Source: Clostridia bacterium (GTDB taxonomy: Bacteria; Bacillota; Clostridia; Christensenellales; Borkfalkiaceae). Taken from it: a DNA stretch of 64,000 nt. Shown here one piece after another: positions 27,035 to 35,306 of this stretch. Under the pieces are notes generated by a model. It was given only the letters and a program-made list of their open reading frames with translations, ran no database searches and had not been told where the DNA came from. The stretch is from positions 159,718 to 223,717 of the forward strand of contig JAFXHX010000008.1 in assembly GCA_017536205.1 (NCBI GenBank), given 5' to 3'. The position numbers were made by a program, and so were the translations under genes. The number at the start of each line of letters is the position of its first letter. Position 1 is the first letter of the stretch.

Positions 27035-27177
27035 ATTGTAAACAATTTTTTTGCTTTTTTCTTATCTTTATATAATATATAAGGAAAAGGCGAAATGACT
27101 TTCTTTTACTAAATATATATAATATATTTATTTGTAATTTGTATAAAAAACAAATAAAAAAATATTCACACTCGCTA

Positions 27178-27206
27178 TTGAATTATGTTTATTAAAATGG
27201 TAAAAT
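27178..27206 (+). promoter_or_regulatory. ung promoter, leaderless geometry
   Basis: TTGAAT (27178-27183), 17-base spacer, TAAAAT (27201-27206); the ung ATG at 27213 follows six bases after the -10 box. No ribosome binding site can fit between the expected transcription start and the ATG. Confidence 0.75.
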
Positions 27207-27212
27207 GTATGT

Positions 27213-27884
27213 ATGATTACGTTTAACAACTCGTGGGACGAGGTTTTAGCCCCCTTATTTGAAAACCCAGAATATCTAAAAATTAGAGAGTTTTTGAAAA
27301 CTGAATATAAAACTCAAACCATATACCCTAATATGCACGATATTTTTAACTGCTTTAAAATTACCGACTATAATTCGGTTAAAGCAGTTATTTTAGGGCA
27401 AGACCCTTATCACGGTTACGGTCAAGCGCACGGGCTTTCGTTTTCGGTTAAAGAAGGCGTTAAGTTCCCACCTTCGCTTAAAAATATTTTTACTGAACTT
27501 GAAAGCGACCTTGGCTACGCACCGCCAAAATCGGGCGACCTTACTAAATGGGCAGAGCGTGGCGTGCTACTTCTTAACACCGTTTTAACGGTTAGAGAGG
27601 GAACGCCCAACTCGCATAAAAACTGTGGTTGGCAATGGTTTACAGACGAAGTTATTTCACTACTTTCAAAGCGTGAAGAGCCTATAGTTTTTATTCTTTG
27701 GGGTGGCAACGCACGTTCGAAAAAACGCCTTATTGATTTAAACAAGCATTTTATTATAGAAAGTGCGCACCCATCGCCACTTTCTTGCTATAACGGGTTT
27801 TGGAACTCTAAACCCTTTTCTAAAACCAACGCTATTTTAGAAAAAGTTGGCGTTTTGCCTATAAACTGGAACTTAAACGACTAG
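27213..27884 (+). CDS. ung: Uracil-DNA glycosylase, family 1
   Basis: Removes uracil from DNA to start base-excision repair. 223 residues with the catalytic water-activating loop GQDPYHGYGQAHGL (Asp64), PPSLKNIF, LLLNTVLTVREG, FILWGGNARSKK and the minor-groove loop HPSPLS near 188. Length and motifs are complete. It is predicted to be translated from a leaderless mRNA. No clear terminator separates it from the nagB promoter. Confidence 0.97.
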   Translation: MITFNNSWDEVLAPLFENPEYLKIREFLKTEYKTQTIYPNMHDIFNCFKITDYNSVKAVILGQDPYHGYGQAHGLSFSVKEGVKFPPSLKNIFTELESDLGYAPPKSGDLTKWAERGVLLLNTVLTVREGTPNSHKNCGWQWFTDEVISLLSKREEPIVFILWGGNARSKKRLIDLNKHFIIESAHPSPLSCYNGFWNSKPFSKTNAILEKVGVLPINWNLND

Positions 27885-27890
27885 TTTTTC

Positions 27891-27919
27891 TTGACTTAAT
27901 TTATTTAAAGTTTTATAAT
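27891..27919 (+). promoter_or_regulatory. nagB promoter
   Basis: TTGACT (27891-27896), 17-base spacer, TATAAT (27914-27919), with a normal leader carrying TTAGGAGA before the ATG at 27948. Confidence 0.85.
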
Positions 27920-27947
27920 AAAACATATTTATTTAGGAGATGTTATT

Positions 27948-28670
27948 ATGAAGGTTATCGTTTGTAAAAATTATGACGAAATGAGCGCAAAAGCATACGA
28001 AGTTATGAAAGAAGTTCTTTCTTCGAAAGATAATGCTATATTAGGTTTAGCAACCGGTTCTACCCCTATCGGTCTTTACAAAGAAATGATTAAAGACTAT
28101 AAGGCAGGCAACGTTTCATATAAAAACGTTAGTTCGGTTAACCTTGACGAATATATTGGCCAAGGCGTTGGCGACGAGCAAAGTTACGTTGAGTTTATGA
28201 GAAATAACCTTTTCAACCACGTTGATATCGACCTTGCCAAAACCGACCTTCCCTGCGGTAAGGCAGAAGATATGCAAGCAGAATGCGATAGATATAACGC
28301 TAAACTCGCATCAATTTCAGTTGATATTCAAGTTTTAGGTATAGGTGGCAACGGCCACATCGGCTTTAACGAACCAGGCACTCCATTTGGCTCGGTTACC
28401 CACGTTGTTGACCTTACTGAAAGAACTATTTCTGATAACGCTAGGTTCTTTAATTCTATTGAAGAAGTTCCTACCCAAGCAATTTCAATGGGTATTAAAA
28501 ACGTTATGAACGCTAAGAAGATTTTACTTCTTGCTTCTGGCACGAACAAGGCAGACGCAATTTATGCAACCGTTAAAGGCGAAGTAACCGAAACCGTTCC
28601 CGCTTCAATACTTCAACTTCACCCCGACTGCTACATTATCGTTGACGAAGCAGCCGCATCTAAACTTTAA
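27948..28670 (+). CDS. nagB: Glucosamine-6-phosphate deaminase
   Basis: Converts glucosamine-6-phosphate to fructose-6-phosphate and ammonia, feeding amino sugars into glycolysis. 240 residues: LGLATGSTPIGLYKEM, SVNLDEYIG, the catalytic region LGIGGNGHIGFNEPGTPF, and the ILLLASGTNKADAI segment. The gene is monocistronic here; nagA is not present in the window, so deacetylation must be encoded elsewhere. Confidence 0.96.
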   Translation: MKVIVCKNYDEMSAKAYEVMKEVLSSKDNAILGLATGSTPIGLYKEMIKDYKAGNVSYKNVSSVNLDEYIGQGVGDEQSYVEFMRNNLFNHVDIDLAKTDLPCGKAEDMQAECDRYNAKLASISVDIQVLGIGGNGHIGFNEPGTPFGSVTHVVDLTERTISDNARFFNSIEEVPTQAISMGIKNVMNAKKILLLASGTNKADAIYATVKGEVTETVPASILQLHPDCYIIVDEAAASKL

Positions 28671-28672
28671 TA

Positions 28673-28704
28673 AAAAAAGCCCGACGTTTTGTCGGGCTTT
28701 TTAA
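28673..28704 (+). terminator. nagB terminator
   Basis: AAAGCCCGAC / GTCGGGCTTT hairpin followed by TTAAT on the plus strand. Confidence 0.85.
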
Positions 28705-28739
28705 TTTAAAAACACTTGGCGATTGCCAAGTGTTTTTTT
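28703..28739. terminator. Terminator, copy 1 of a 36-bp repeat
   Basis: Hairpin AACACTTGGC / GCCAAGTGTT flanked by A- and T-runs, directly after the lipoprotein stop. Bases 28703-28738 are identical to 32494-32529; exact copies of a whole terminator 3.8 kb apart are unusual. It can serve the minus-strand lipoprotein gene and back up the nagB terminator. Confidence 0.8.
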
Positions 28740-28740
28740 G

Positions 28741-31314
28741 TTAAATAACTTTTTCTATTTCTTTACTTGTAAGATTAACTTTATAAACGTGAGAATCACC
28801 GCCAACACCACCTAAAGCGTAGTTTACGAAATAAATATTTTCGCCACAAATAACTATTTCGCTTGGGTAATACGTTGTAGAGTTAGTTGTTTTTAAAATA
28901 ATTTGAGTAACTTCACCACCACTAATTGCAATTTTGAAGATGCCTGCGGTAGATGCTTTTATAGTATCTGAATAGAAGTAAATATATCCATCGTGAATAC
29001 AAATATCAACAGGATCGTAACCAGTTTTTACAACGGCATAACCAGTGCCGTCAACGTTAATTTTTGAAAGTTGTTTATTTATAATTAAAACTTCCCTAAA
29101 ATATATTACACCTTCGTTTATTTCAAACACGTCAACGTCGCCACTTCTTAAAAGTTCAGGAGAATCAACCGTATAATTAGTGGTTGGCATTCTATAAAGG
29201 TCGTCTCCGTCAATGAAATAAATATAACCGTTGTAATAACGAAGATTATTAACGCCATGGCTATATATTATGGGGTCGGTACCGTCTGCGCTCACCTTTC
29301 TAATTGCAGTTCTTACTCCACCAGCATTCTTTTCAACGTAAAACACGTTATTACCATCAAATACTATATCGTTTGCATCATAAGTAGAAACTTTTTCAGG
29401 TTCGCCACCCGTTTTAAGATTGATGCAATATAAGTTGTTATCAACTAGAGTGCTAATTGCATTATAGTAAAGATAATCGCCTATTATAGCAAAATCGGAA
29501 ACTTTATTTGCTGTAATCTTTCTAGTTTTTTGAGTGCTTGGATTATAAGAATAAAGAACTTTTCCTTTATACAAGTCAAGATAATATACTAAACCATCGT
29601 AAGCAAGCATTTTTGAGCCGGTACTAAGAGGAATAGATTCTGGTTTTACAAAACCTTCTAACACGTTAGTAGTTTCATTATTGTCTAAATTATGTATAAG
29701 AAGTTCTTGAGTGTTGGTTATTTTATAATATGCTATTTCGTTATTACTAATAGCGGTAAGCGATGAAAACGTTGCATCGCCTACCAACTTACTGCCCGGT
29801 AATTGATTATCTGTTAAAGGATAAGCGTTTACATAGTAAATACCATCACCGTTTACGTAAGATGTTAATAAGTCAACGTTAATGTAATAAAGTTTGTTTC
29901 CTATAAGCGTAAGGTTTGCGCCGGCATCGATAGTAAGTTTTTTATAAGTGTTGGTAGATATTTTATAGTTTTCAATATAATCGCCTAAAAGATTATTTAC
30001 GGTATAGAATAAATAACCGTTTTCAGCGATAAGGTTGTTAATTTTTTCATCTCTTACAAGCGTTTTTACGCCACCGTTTACGCTGACTTTTGAAAGTTTA
30101 TATCCGTTTTCACCATCTGCAAAATAAAGGTAGCCATCATAATATTGCAAGTATTTTGCTTTACCCGTTGTTAAAAGAGTTATAACAGGTTCTTCACCAC
30201 TTGGAATTGTAAGTTTATAAATACCGCTTTTTGCTTGAGTAAGCGAGTTTACAACGTAATAGAAGTTAGTTCCATCGGTAGTTAAATACTCACCTTTAAC
30301 GTCTGCAACGCTATCAACGTTAGTTGAGTCTATAGCAATTTTAATCTCTTTAACAGCACCACCAAAAAGCGACTTACTTCTTAAATAAAGCACACCGTCT
30401 TTTTCAGTAAAATTATAAGGAACGTCATAAGAAATTAAACTTACTGACTCACCGTTGTACGCATATAAATAATCATCGTGTAATGCGTTAGCAAAGTAAA
30501 GCGTATCGCCGTGCATATAAATATGCCTTTCATCTTCACTACCACTAATTACTAGGTCTGCTTCTAAAACTAATTCGTTAAAGTTTGGATTTGTTATTGT
30601 TGCAATTATATGATAAGTGCCTATTTCGGTTGCATTATTTTCAATGCCGTCAACGTTTTCACACTCATATATAACGTTAGAATCGTTCGGAATACCTTGA
30701 ACTTCAATACTCTTTTCGTTTCCATCGTAATCAAAGGTTTCGCCATTGAAAACAACTCCTGTAAAATTAGCCTTTTTAATTTGCCAATTATAGTTACTAA
30801 CGCTAGGAGCATTATAATTAACGGTATCGTAGTTAAAAGTAACCGAGGCAACGTAGTTGTTTGCGTTAGTTGCAGTATTGTTTGAATATTGCTTAACGCT
30901 AACTCCGTTAGGCAATCCCGATACGGTAACGGATTTTTGAGTTCCATCATACGTAAAATCAGCAGCACTCCAAACAGCACTACTCATATCGTAGTTAGCC
31001 TTATTAATAGTTAGTTTGGCATTTAAGGTTTTTGTAACGTAACCTTCACCACTTAAAGTTGCCGTTGCATTATATACGTTGGCGTTTGTGCCCACGTTGT
31101 TAACGTATGCCACTTCTACGCCACTTGGCAACGTTCCGTTTATTAAAACGAAGTGCTCTTGTCCGTTATAGGTAACAACTTTATCTTCAAAAGTGATGCC
31201 GGTAATTTGCATATCAGCACCTTCGCCATCGTCAGTTGAAGAACAACCTGCAATGCCGAAAACAAATGAAATTACGCAAATAACGTTTAAAAGAGTTAAT
31301 GCAATTTTTTTCAT
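28741..31314 (-). CDS. Large surface lipoprotein: MBG-like repeats plus beta-propeller
   Basis: 857 residues from the ATG at 31314 (TAAGGAG upstream). A lipoprotein signal MKKIALTLLNVICVISFV ends in the lipobox GIAGC, with lipidated Cys24. Residues about 35-265 hold three repeats of roughly 75 residues (YNGQE, YDGTQKSVTVSGLP, YDGNEKSIEVQG) that resemble MBG-type Ig-like domains. From about 270 to the end, short repeats such as YLYFADGENGYKLSKV, YLYYNAIS and YIYFIDGDDLYRM resemble DUF5050-type propeller blades. A sensing or binding role at the cell surface is inferred, not shown. It follows the XRE regulator gene by 16 bases, probably in one operon. Confidence 0.8.
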   Translation of the reverse strand: MKKIALTLLNVICVISFVFGIAGCSSTDDGEGADMQITGITFEDKVVTYNGQEHFVLINGTLPSGVEVAYVNNVGTNANVYNATATLSGEGYVTKTLNAKLTINKANYDMSSAVWSAADFTYDGTQKSVTVSGLPNGVSVKQYSNNTATNANNYVASVTFNYDTVNYNAPSVSNYNWQIKKANFTGVVFNGETFDYDGNEKSIEVQGIPNDSNVIYECENVDGIENNATEIGTYHIIATITNPNFNELVLEADLVISGSEDERHIYMHGDTLYFANALHDDYLYAYNGESVSLISYDVPYNFTEKDGVLYLRSKSLFGGAVKEIKIAIDSTNVDSVADVKGEYLTTDGTNFYYVVNSLTQAKSGIYKLTIPSGEEPVITLLTTGKAKYLQYYDGYLYFADGENGYKLSKVSVNGGVKTLVRDEKINNLIAENGYLFYTVNNLLGDYIENYKISTNTYKKLTIDAGANLTLIGNKLYYINVDLLTSYVNGDGIYYVNAYPLTDNQLPGSKLVGDATFSSLTAISNNEIAYYKITNTQELLIHNLDNNETTNVLEGFVKPESIPLSTGSKMLAYDGLVYYLDLYKGKVLYSYNPSTQKTRKITANKVSDFAIIGDYLYYNAISTLVDNNLYCINLKTGGEPEKVSTYDANDIVFDGNNVFYVEKNAGGVRTAIRKVSADGTDPIIYSHGVNNLRYYNGYIYFIDGDDLYRMPTTNYTVDSPELLRSGDVDVFEINEGVIYFREVLIINKQLSKINVDGTGYAVVKTGYDPVDICIHDGYIYFYSDTIKASTAGIFKIAISGGEVTQIILKTTNSTTYYPSEIVICGENIYFVNYALGGVGGDSHVYKVNLTSKEIEKVI

Positions 31315-31330
31315 ACTTATCTCCTTATAA

Positions 31331-32164
31331 TTAATTTTTAAGTTCATGAATTAACGTGAACGGAAAACCAACGGTTGCAATTGCCGAACATATTATTACA
31401 CCAATTAAACCAATAACAAGCGAAAGTAATCCACTTAATAATGCAAGACCTATTTTTACAACGATTAAAAATATTAAACCGTCAATATCAAGTGTGAATA
31501 TAACCCCTGGCATTTGAAACGAACGAATAAAAAACTCAAAAATATCGAAAAGCCAAGTGCCCCAAATTAACATGCACACCATTGCGCCAAGCCCATACGA
31601 GCCAACGCCGTATACAATCCAAGAAATAGCATCATTTTCTAAGCCGAAGATTTTGATTAATACAAAGCCTAGTACTAGCGAAATAACTAAACTTACTATT
31701 CCCCAAAAAATGCCGGATTTAATTTCTTTACTGCGATTTTCTGCTTCTATTTTTCTTTGGCGCTCTTTTCTTACTCTATTGCATTCTTTACAATATATTT
31801 CTTGCGTAAGACCGTTAGAAACAACTTCATATTCGCCAGGAGCAACAGGTTCTTTACATTTAACACAATAGCCTGAAATAATTTTATGTAAAGTCGGCTC
31901 GTTTACAACTATTAATTCATCTTTATCAAAAGTTAATATATCATCTTGATTAAGAGATATTTCTTCTTTTCCATTTAATAAATAATCTAATGAAACGTTA
32001 AACAATTTACTCATTTTCTTAAACGTTTCAACGTCTGGTTCCGAAAGACCATTTTCCCATTTAGAAACGGCTTGTGGAGTTACGTTTAGTTTTTCACCAA
32101 GTTCACTTTGAGTTAATCCAGCCTTTTTACGAAGTTCTGAAATTATCGTTGCATAATTCCCCAT
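31331..32164 (-). CDS. Membrane-bound XRE-family regulator with zinc ribbon
   Basis: 277 residues. Residues 1-65 are a Cro/CI-type helix-turn-helix (LRKKAGLTQSELGEKLNVTP then QAVSKWENG). A zinc ribbon follows with C100-x2-C103 and C125-x2-C128. About 150-275 holds three or more membrane helices. This architecture suggests a membrane-associated regulator that may sense the envelope. The gene lies just upstream of the lipoprotein; two CAAC-N5-GTT(G/T) sites in its own promoter suggest autoregulation. The start has AAAGGAG upstream. Confidence 0.85.
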   Translation of the reverse strand: MGNYATIISELRKKAGLTQSELGEKLNVTPQAVSKWENGLSEPDVETFKKMSKLFNVSLDYLLNGKEEISLNQDDILTFDKDELIVVNEPTLHKIISGYCVKCKEPVAPGEYEVVSNGLTQEIYCKECNRVRKERQRKIEAENRSKEIKSGIFWGIVSLVISLVLGFVLIKIFGLENDAISWIVYGVGSYGLGAMVCMLIWGTWLFDIFEFFIRSFQMPGVIFTLDIDGLIFLIVVKIGLALLSGLLSLVIGLIGVIICSAIATVGFPFTLIHELKN

Positions 32165-32214
32165 TTATATAATTCTCCTTTGTGTGCAGTTACGTTCTGC
32201 GATTCTATACTGAT

Positions 32215-32267
32215 ATTATACACCTTAAACCGCTAGTTGCCCCCAAAAAACACTCAACCGTTAGTTG
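32215..32267 (-). promoter_or_regulatory. XRE-lipoprotein promoter with two operator-like repeats
   Basis: TATAAT on the minus strand at 32215-32220; no good -35 box. On the plus strand AACCGCTAGTTG (32228-32239) and AACCGTTAGTTG (32256-32267) differ by one base, lie 28 bp apart and each have dyad character (CAAC-N5-GTTG on the minus strand for the distal copy). One lies between the -35 and -10 positions, so a bound repressor would block polymerase. Confidence 0.65.
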
Positions 32268-32293
32268 AATTAGTAAAATTACAGTTGAAAACG

Positions 32294-32322
32294 TTGACCA
32301 ACTTAGCGCAAAAGATTATTAT
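32294..32322 (+). promoter_or_regulatory. Plus-strand promoter of the 32.3-32.5 kb RNA locus
   Basis: TTGACC (32294-32299), 17-base spacer, TATTAT (32317-32322). It would give an RNA antisense to the minus-strand RNA, ending at the hairpin at 32499-32530. That transcript would start with the CTGCGCTCG hairpin. Confidence 0.55.
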
Positions 32323-32323
32323 A

Positions 32324-32455
32324 AATAAAAACTGCGCTCGTTACGAGCGCAGAAAAACGCGCACTCCTCGTTGCTACACGATTATACCACAAAAGGCAGG
32401 AGATTACGTTTTTGACTATAGTATTCCCCTTTCGTGGTATTTAATTCGTGTAGCG
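32324..32455 (-). ncRNA. Structured small RNA with unpaired anti-Shine-Dalgarno-like segment
   Basis: About 130 bases, bounded on the minus strand by a strong promoter (32461-32489) and a perfect terminator: CTGCGCTCG / CGAGCGCAG (32332-32340, 32344-32352) then TTTTTATTTAT. Internally GCTACACGA pairs with TCGTGTAGC, and inside it ATACCACGAAAGG pairs with CCTTTTGTGGTAT with one G-U pair, giving a long imperfect hairpin. Its loop carries ATCTCCTGCC (32395-32404), complementary to AGGAGA-type ribosome binding sites. There is no ORF of note. It does not match a family that I recognise; its size is too small for 6S RNA. The plus strand also has a promoter and terminator, so the sense strand is not certain. 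Confidence 0.6.
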
Positions 32456-32460
32456 TATTA

Positions 32461-32489
32461 ATTATAACAATTATTATTTTATAAGTCAA
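32461..32489 (-). promoter_or_regulatory. Minus-strand promoter of the small RNA
   Basis: TTGACT (32484-32489), 17-base spacer, TATAAT (32461-32466), near consensus, with transcription expected to start near 32455. Confidence 0.8.
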
Positions 32490-32493
32490 TAGC

Positions 32494-32530
32494 AATTTAA
32501 AAACACTTGGCGATTGCCAAGTGTTTTTTA
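32494..32530. terminator. Terminator, copy 2 of a 36-bp repeat
   Basis: Identical to 28703-28738: AACACTTGGC / GCCAAGTGTT with flanking A- and T-runs. It can end the decarboxylase operon on the minus strand and a plus-strand transcript from 32294. Confidence 0.8.
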
Positions 32531-33859
32531 TTTTATAACTTTTATTTCGTTTATATTGTAATATTTAAAAACTTGTTGCGTGTTTTGTGATATAACTTCA
32601 CCAGGCATTATTATAGGCACTGCAGGTGGGCAAGGAAGATTAAAATCGGCGTAAACTCTACCAACTGCGTTTTCTACGCTTATAATTTCAGTTAAACTTG
32701 AAAGGGTATCTTGCAAAGTTAAGGCGCGTTCAGGTTTAAAAGGCGCTAATTTAGTTCCTTGTAGTTTAGTGCGCTGTTTTATATTTAATAAAACTTTTTT
32801 AACCTTTTCAAGTTCGCTATCTAATATTTCTATTGTAAACATTAAAACGACGTAGTCTATATCGTAAAACTCAACGTATATGCCGTTTTCTTTTAATATA
32901 TTAGCAATTTCTTGCCCCGTGAAACCGTAGTTTTTAGCGTTTATTGTAAGTTTAAGCGGTTCGTTCCCAACCAAAGTGTAACCTCTGCTATTAAGAACAG
33001 ATTTTAAGCCGTTTATTTTATAAATAAACGCATTGAGTTTTGATTTATATTCGTTTTCTAAATAGTCGTTAGCGTTATCTAAAGAACTTAAAATTAAGTA
33101 AGACGGGCTAGTTGTCCCAAACAAACTAAGCGCACTTTCAACGTAAGAACTTAACTTATTATAAACTTCGTTTGATAGATGAAGATACGCCCCACCCGTT
33201 AACACGGGCAAAGTTTTATGCGCAGAGTCGGCGCACATAGTTGCGCCAAGCGTTATAGGGTGCATACCCAAAAAGTTTAAATACGCCCCGTGAGCGTTAT
33301 CAACTAAAAGCAAAACGCCGTATTTTTTAGCAACTTTGGCTATGCCTTCAATATCTAACAAGTTACCCAAATAATCTGGCGACGTAACGTATAACGCACA
33401 AGGCATCTCGCCACTTGATTTTAAATATTCTTCAAGGCTTTTTGCAGTTAAGTAGTTAGAAAAATAACTTAATACGTTATCGCTATAAAGCCACTCGACT
33501 TCTGCGTTGAGTAAAGCGCATGCCGACAAAAAAGATTTGTGAACGTTTCTAGTTGATAAAACCTTGTATTTTTTACCTGTAATTTTTGCGTAGATTTTAG
33601 TTAAATATAGCATTGACCTTATGGCGTGCGACGAGCCTTCAACGCTATAAAAGGTTGGAAAACCAAACACTTTCGATGCGTTTTCTTGGCTTTTTCTTAT
33701 AATGCCCGTTGGCATATAAAGTTCATCTGCCCCGTCAATCTCGGTAAGGTCGTAGCGTTCGTAGCCTAAAAAACTTTTACCTTTATGCCCGGGAACGTGT
33801 AGCCTTATAGGGTTTTTATTATTATATTTTTCTAAAAACTCGCAAATAGGTTTATCCAT
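32528..33859 (-). CDS. PLP-dependent Orn/Lys/Arg decarboxylase family protein
   Basis: 443 residues from the ATG at 33859. Fold type I PLP enzyme: LHVPGHKGK near the start, SVEGSSHAIRSML, LLLVDNAHGAYLNFLG with the PLP-pairing aspartate, DSAHKTLPVLTGGAYLH with the PLP lysine, and a C-terminal LPCPPAVPIIMPGEVIS typical of the family. Likely product is a polyamine (agmatine, cadaverine or putrescine) but the substrate cannot be read from the sequence. Its start overlaps the maturase stop (TAATG), so it is translationally coupled to scfB, an odd pairing with a peptide-modifying enzyme. Confidence 0.88.
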   Translation of the reverse strand: MDKPICEFLEKYNNKNPIRLHVPGHKGKSFLGYERYDLTEIDGADELYMPTGIIRKSQENASKVFGFPTFYSVEGSSHAIRSMLYLTKIYAKITGKKYKVLSTRNVHKSFLSACALLNAEVEWLYSDNVLSYFSNYLTAKSLEEYLKSSGEMPCALYVTSPDYLGNLLDIEGIAKVAKKYGVLLLVDNAHGAYLNFLGMHPITLGATMCADSAHKTLPVLTGGAYLHLSNEVYNKLSSYVESALSLFGTTSPSYLILSSLDNANDYLENEYKSKLNAFIYKINGLKSVLNSRGYTLVGNEPLKLTINAKNYGFTGQEIANILKENGIYVEFYDIDYVVLMFTIEILDSELEKVKKVLLNIKQRTKLQGTKLAPFKPERALTLQDTLSSLTEIISVENAVGRVYADFNLPCPPAVPIIMPGEVISQNTQQVFKYYNINEIKVIK

Positions 33860-35235
33860 TAGTCCTCGCTTTGCATTTTTGCTATTTGAACGGCTATGGC
33901 GCATTCCATACGCTTTTTAAACAATTCACAACCGTTTTTGTAAACGCCCCTTATACTGCCAGTTGCGTGATAGGCGTTTGCCGCGCAACCACCAGAGCAA
34001 TACAGCCTTGCCCAACAATCTTTACACTCGCTGTGCGAATATACGTTGCACGACTGAAAATCTTTAGTTAACTCAGTATTATTTACGCCGTTATAAATAT
34101 CGCCAAGTTTAAACTTCTCTTCTCCAACGAATTGATGGCAGGGATACAAGTCGCCCCAAGGGGTAACCGCCATATATTCCGTTCCAGACCCACAACCCGA
34201 TATTCTTTTATAAATACAAGGCCCGTCGTTTAAATCTATCATATAATGATAGAAAGTAAAGGGTTTACCTTGATTTTGCCTTTCAATCATAAGTTTAGCA
34301 AGTTTTTCATACTCGTTTTTAACGATTTCAAGGTCGCTACCTGTTAAGCAAGACTCATCGGTACTTGCGCAAACCACAGGCTCCATACTAAGTTCGGTAA
34401 AGCCAAGGTCGAGCATAGTTTTAATATCTTCTAAAAAGTCGGGGTTATAGTGGGTGAAAGTGCCACGCATATAATAGTCCTTTCCACCCCTTGCTTTAAC
34501 TAGTTTTTGGAACTTTGGAACTATATCGTCGTAACTACCCTTGCCGTTATAGTAAACCCTAAAACGGTCGTGAACTTCTTTTCTACCGTCTAAACTAAGA
34601 ACGACGTTGCTCATTTCTTTATTTGCAAACTCTATAACTTCATCGTCGATAAGCACGCCGTTAGTCGTTAAGGTAAACCTAAAGTTTTTGTTGTGCTTTT
34701 TCTCGATTGAACGGGCGTATGCAACTAAATCTTTTAGCATTTTAAAGTTCATAAGTGGCTCGCCACCAAAAAAGTCAACTTCTAAATTGTGCCTTGAGCC
34801 AGAGTTTTCAACCAAAAAGTCAAGCGCACGCTTTGCAACGTCTAAACTCATAATTGCCCTATCGCCGTGATATTTGCCTTGCGATGCAAAACAATACGAA
34901 CAGTTTAAATTACAAGTGTGCGCAACGTGTAAGCATAGCGCCTTTACAATGCCGTTGCTCTTTGCTTTTAATTTACCAGCAACCGACTCGAAATTATCTT
35001 TAGAAAATAAAGTGCCGTTATCTTTAAGCTGAACAACTTGCATATAGCACTCTTCTACTTCTTTTAAAGAAACTTCGTTTTTATACTTATCGTAAACGCT
35101 TGATACTACCTTTTCTTTATTGCAACTTTCAAATAAGGCTATAATATCGTAGGCAATATCGTCAACTAAATGTATCGAGCCGGAGGCAACGTCTAAAACG
35201 ATATTTAGGTCAAATAATTTATATTGGTGTATCAT
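33859..35235 (-). CDS. scfB: SCIFF peptide radical SAM maturase
   Basis: 458-residue radical SAM enzyme that forms thioether cross-links in the SCIFF peptide. Order: N-terminal RRE-like region (about 1-90), the SAM [4Fe-4S] motif CNLNCSYC at 108-115, GGEPLMNF, LTTNGVLID, and a long SPASM domain with GCGSGTEYMAVTPWGDLYPC and CKDCWARLYCSGGC that binds two further iron-sulfur clusters. It is the best-matching maturase for the peptide gene 71 bases upstream. Members such as the Clostridium thermocellum enzyme are characterised; the biological role of the product is unknown. Confidence 0.95.
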   Translation of the reverse strand: MIHQYKLFDLNIVLDVASGSIHLVDDIAYDIIALFESCNKEKVVSSVYDKYKNEVSLKEVEECYMQVVQLKDNGTLFSKDNFESVAGKLKAKSNGIVKALCLHVAHTCNLNCSYCFASQGKYHGDRAIMSLDVAKRALDFLVENSGSRHNLEVDFFGGEPLMNFKMLKDLVAYARSIEKKHNKNFRFTLTTNGVLIDDEVIEFANKEMSNVVLSLDGRKEVHDRFRVYYNGKGSYDDIVPKFQKLVKARGGKDYYMRGTFTHYNPDFLEDIKTMLDLGFTELSMEPVVCASTDESCLTGSDLEIVKNEYEKLAKLMIERQNQGKPFTFYHYMIDLNDGPCIYKRISGCGSGTEYMAVTPWGDLYPCHQFVGEEKFKLGDIYNGVNNTELTKDFQSCNVYSHSECKDCWARLYCSGGCAANAYHATGSIRGVYKNGCELFKKRMECAIAVQIAKMQSED

Positions 35236-35266
35236 TAGTCTTTCTCGCTAAAAAAAATAATTAAGT

Positions 35267-35299
35267 GAAAAAAAAGAGGTTGTTTTAATTTACAACCTC
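35267..35299 (-). terminator. Attenuator-like terminator between SCIFF peptide and maturase
   Basis: GAGGTTGT (35276-35283) / ACAACCTC (35292-35299) hairpin followed on the minus strand by eight T. It should stop most transcripts after scfA and let a minority through, giving far more peptide than enzyme. Confidence 0.8.
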
Positions 35300-35306
35300 A
35301 ATGCAA

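Noticed and set aside
26798..27082. Plus-strand ORF opposite the yifB start
   Set aside because: Mirror of the yifB coding region, running past its start; no ribosome binding site or motif.
27095..27112. Five-residue ORF with AAGGAAAAGG upstream between yifB and ung
   Set aside because: Too short to support without conservation; no promoter in line with it.
28741..31314. Lipoprotein read as an adhesin from a phage or transposon
   Set aside because: No phage or transposase genes nearby; the lipobox and repeat pattern fit a surface lipoprotein.
32237..32461. Plus-strand ORF of 74 residues across the RNA locus
   Set aside because: It crosses promoters and terminator hairpins and has no ribosome binding site; the structured RNA explains the region better. 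A 10-residue frame after AGGAG at 32398 was also seen but is too short to support.
32294..32530. Type I toxin-antitoxin pair
   Set aside because: Opposed promoters are suggestive, but no hydrophobic small toxin ORF was found on either strand.
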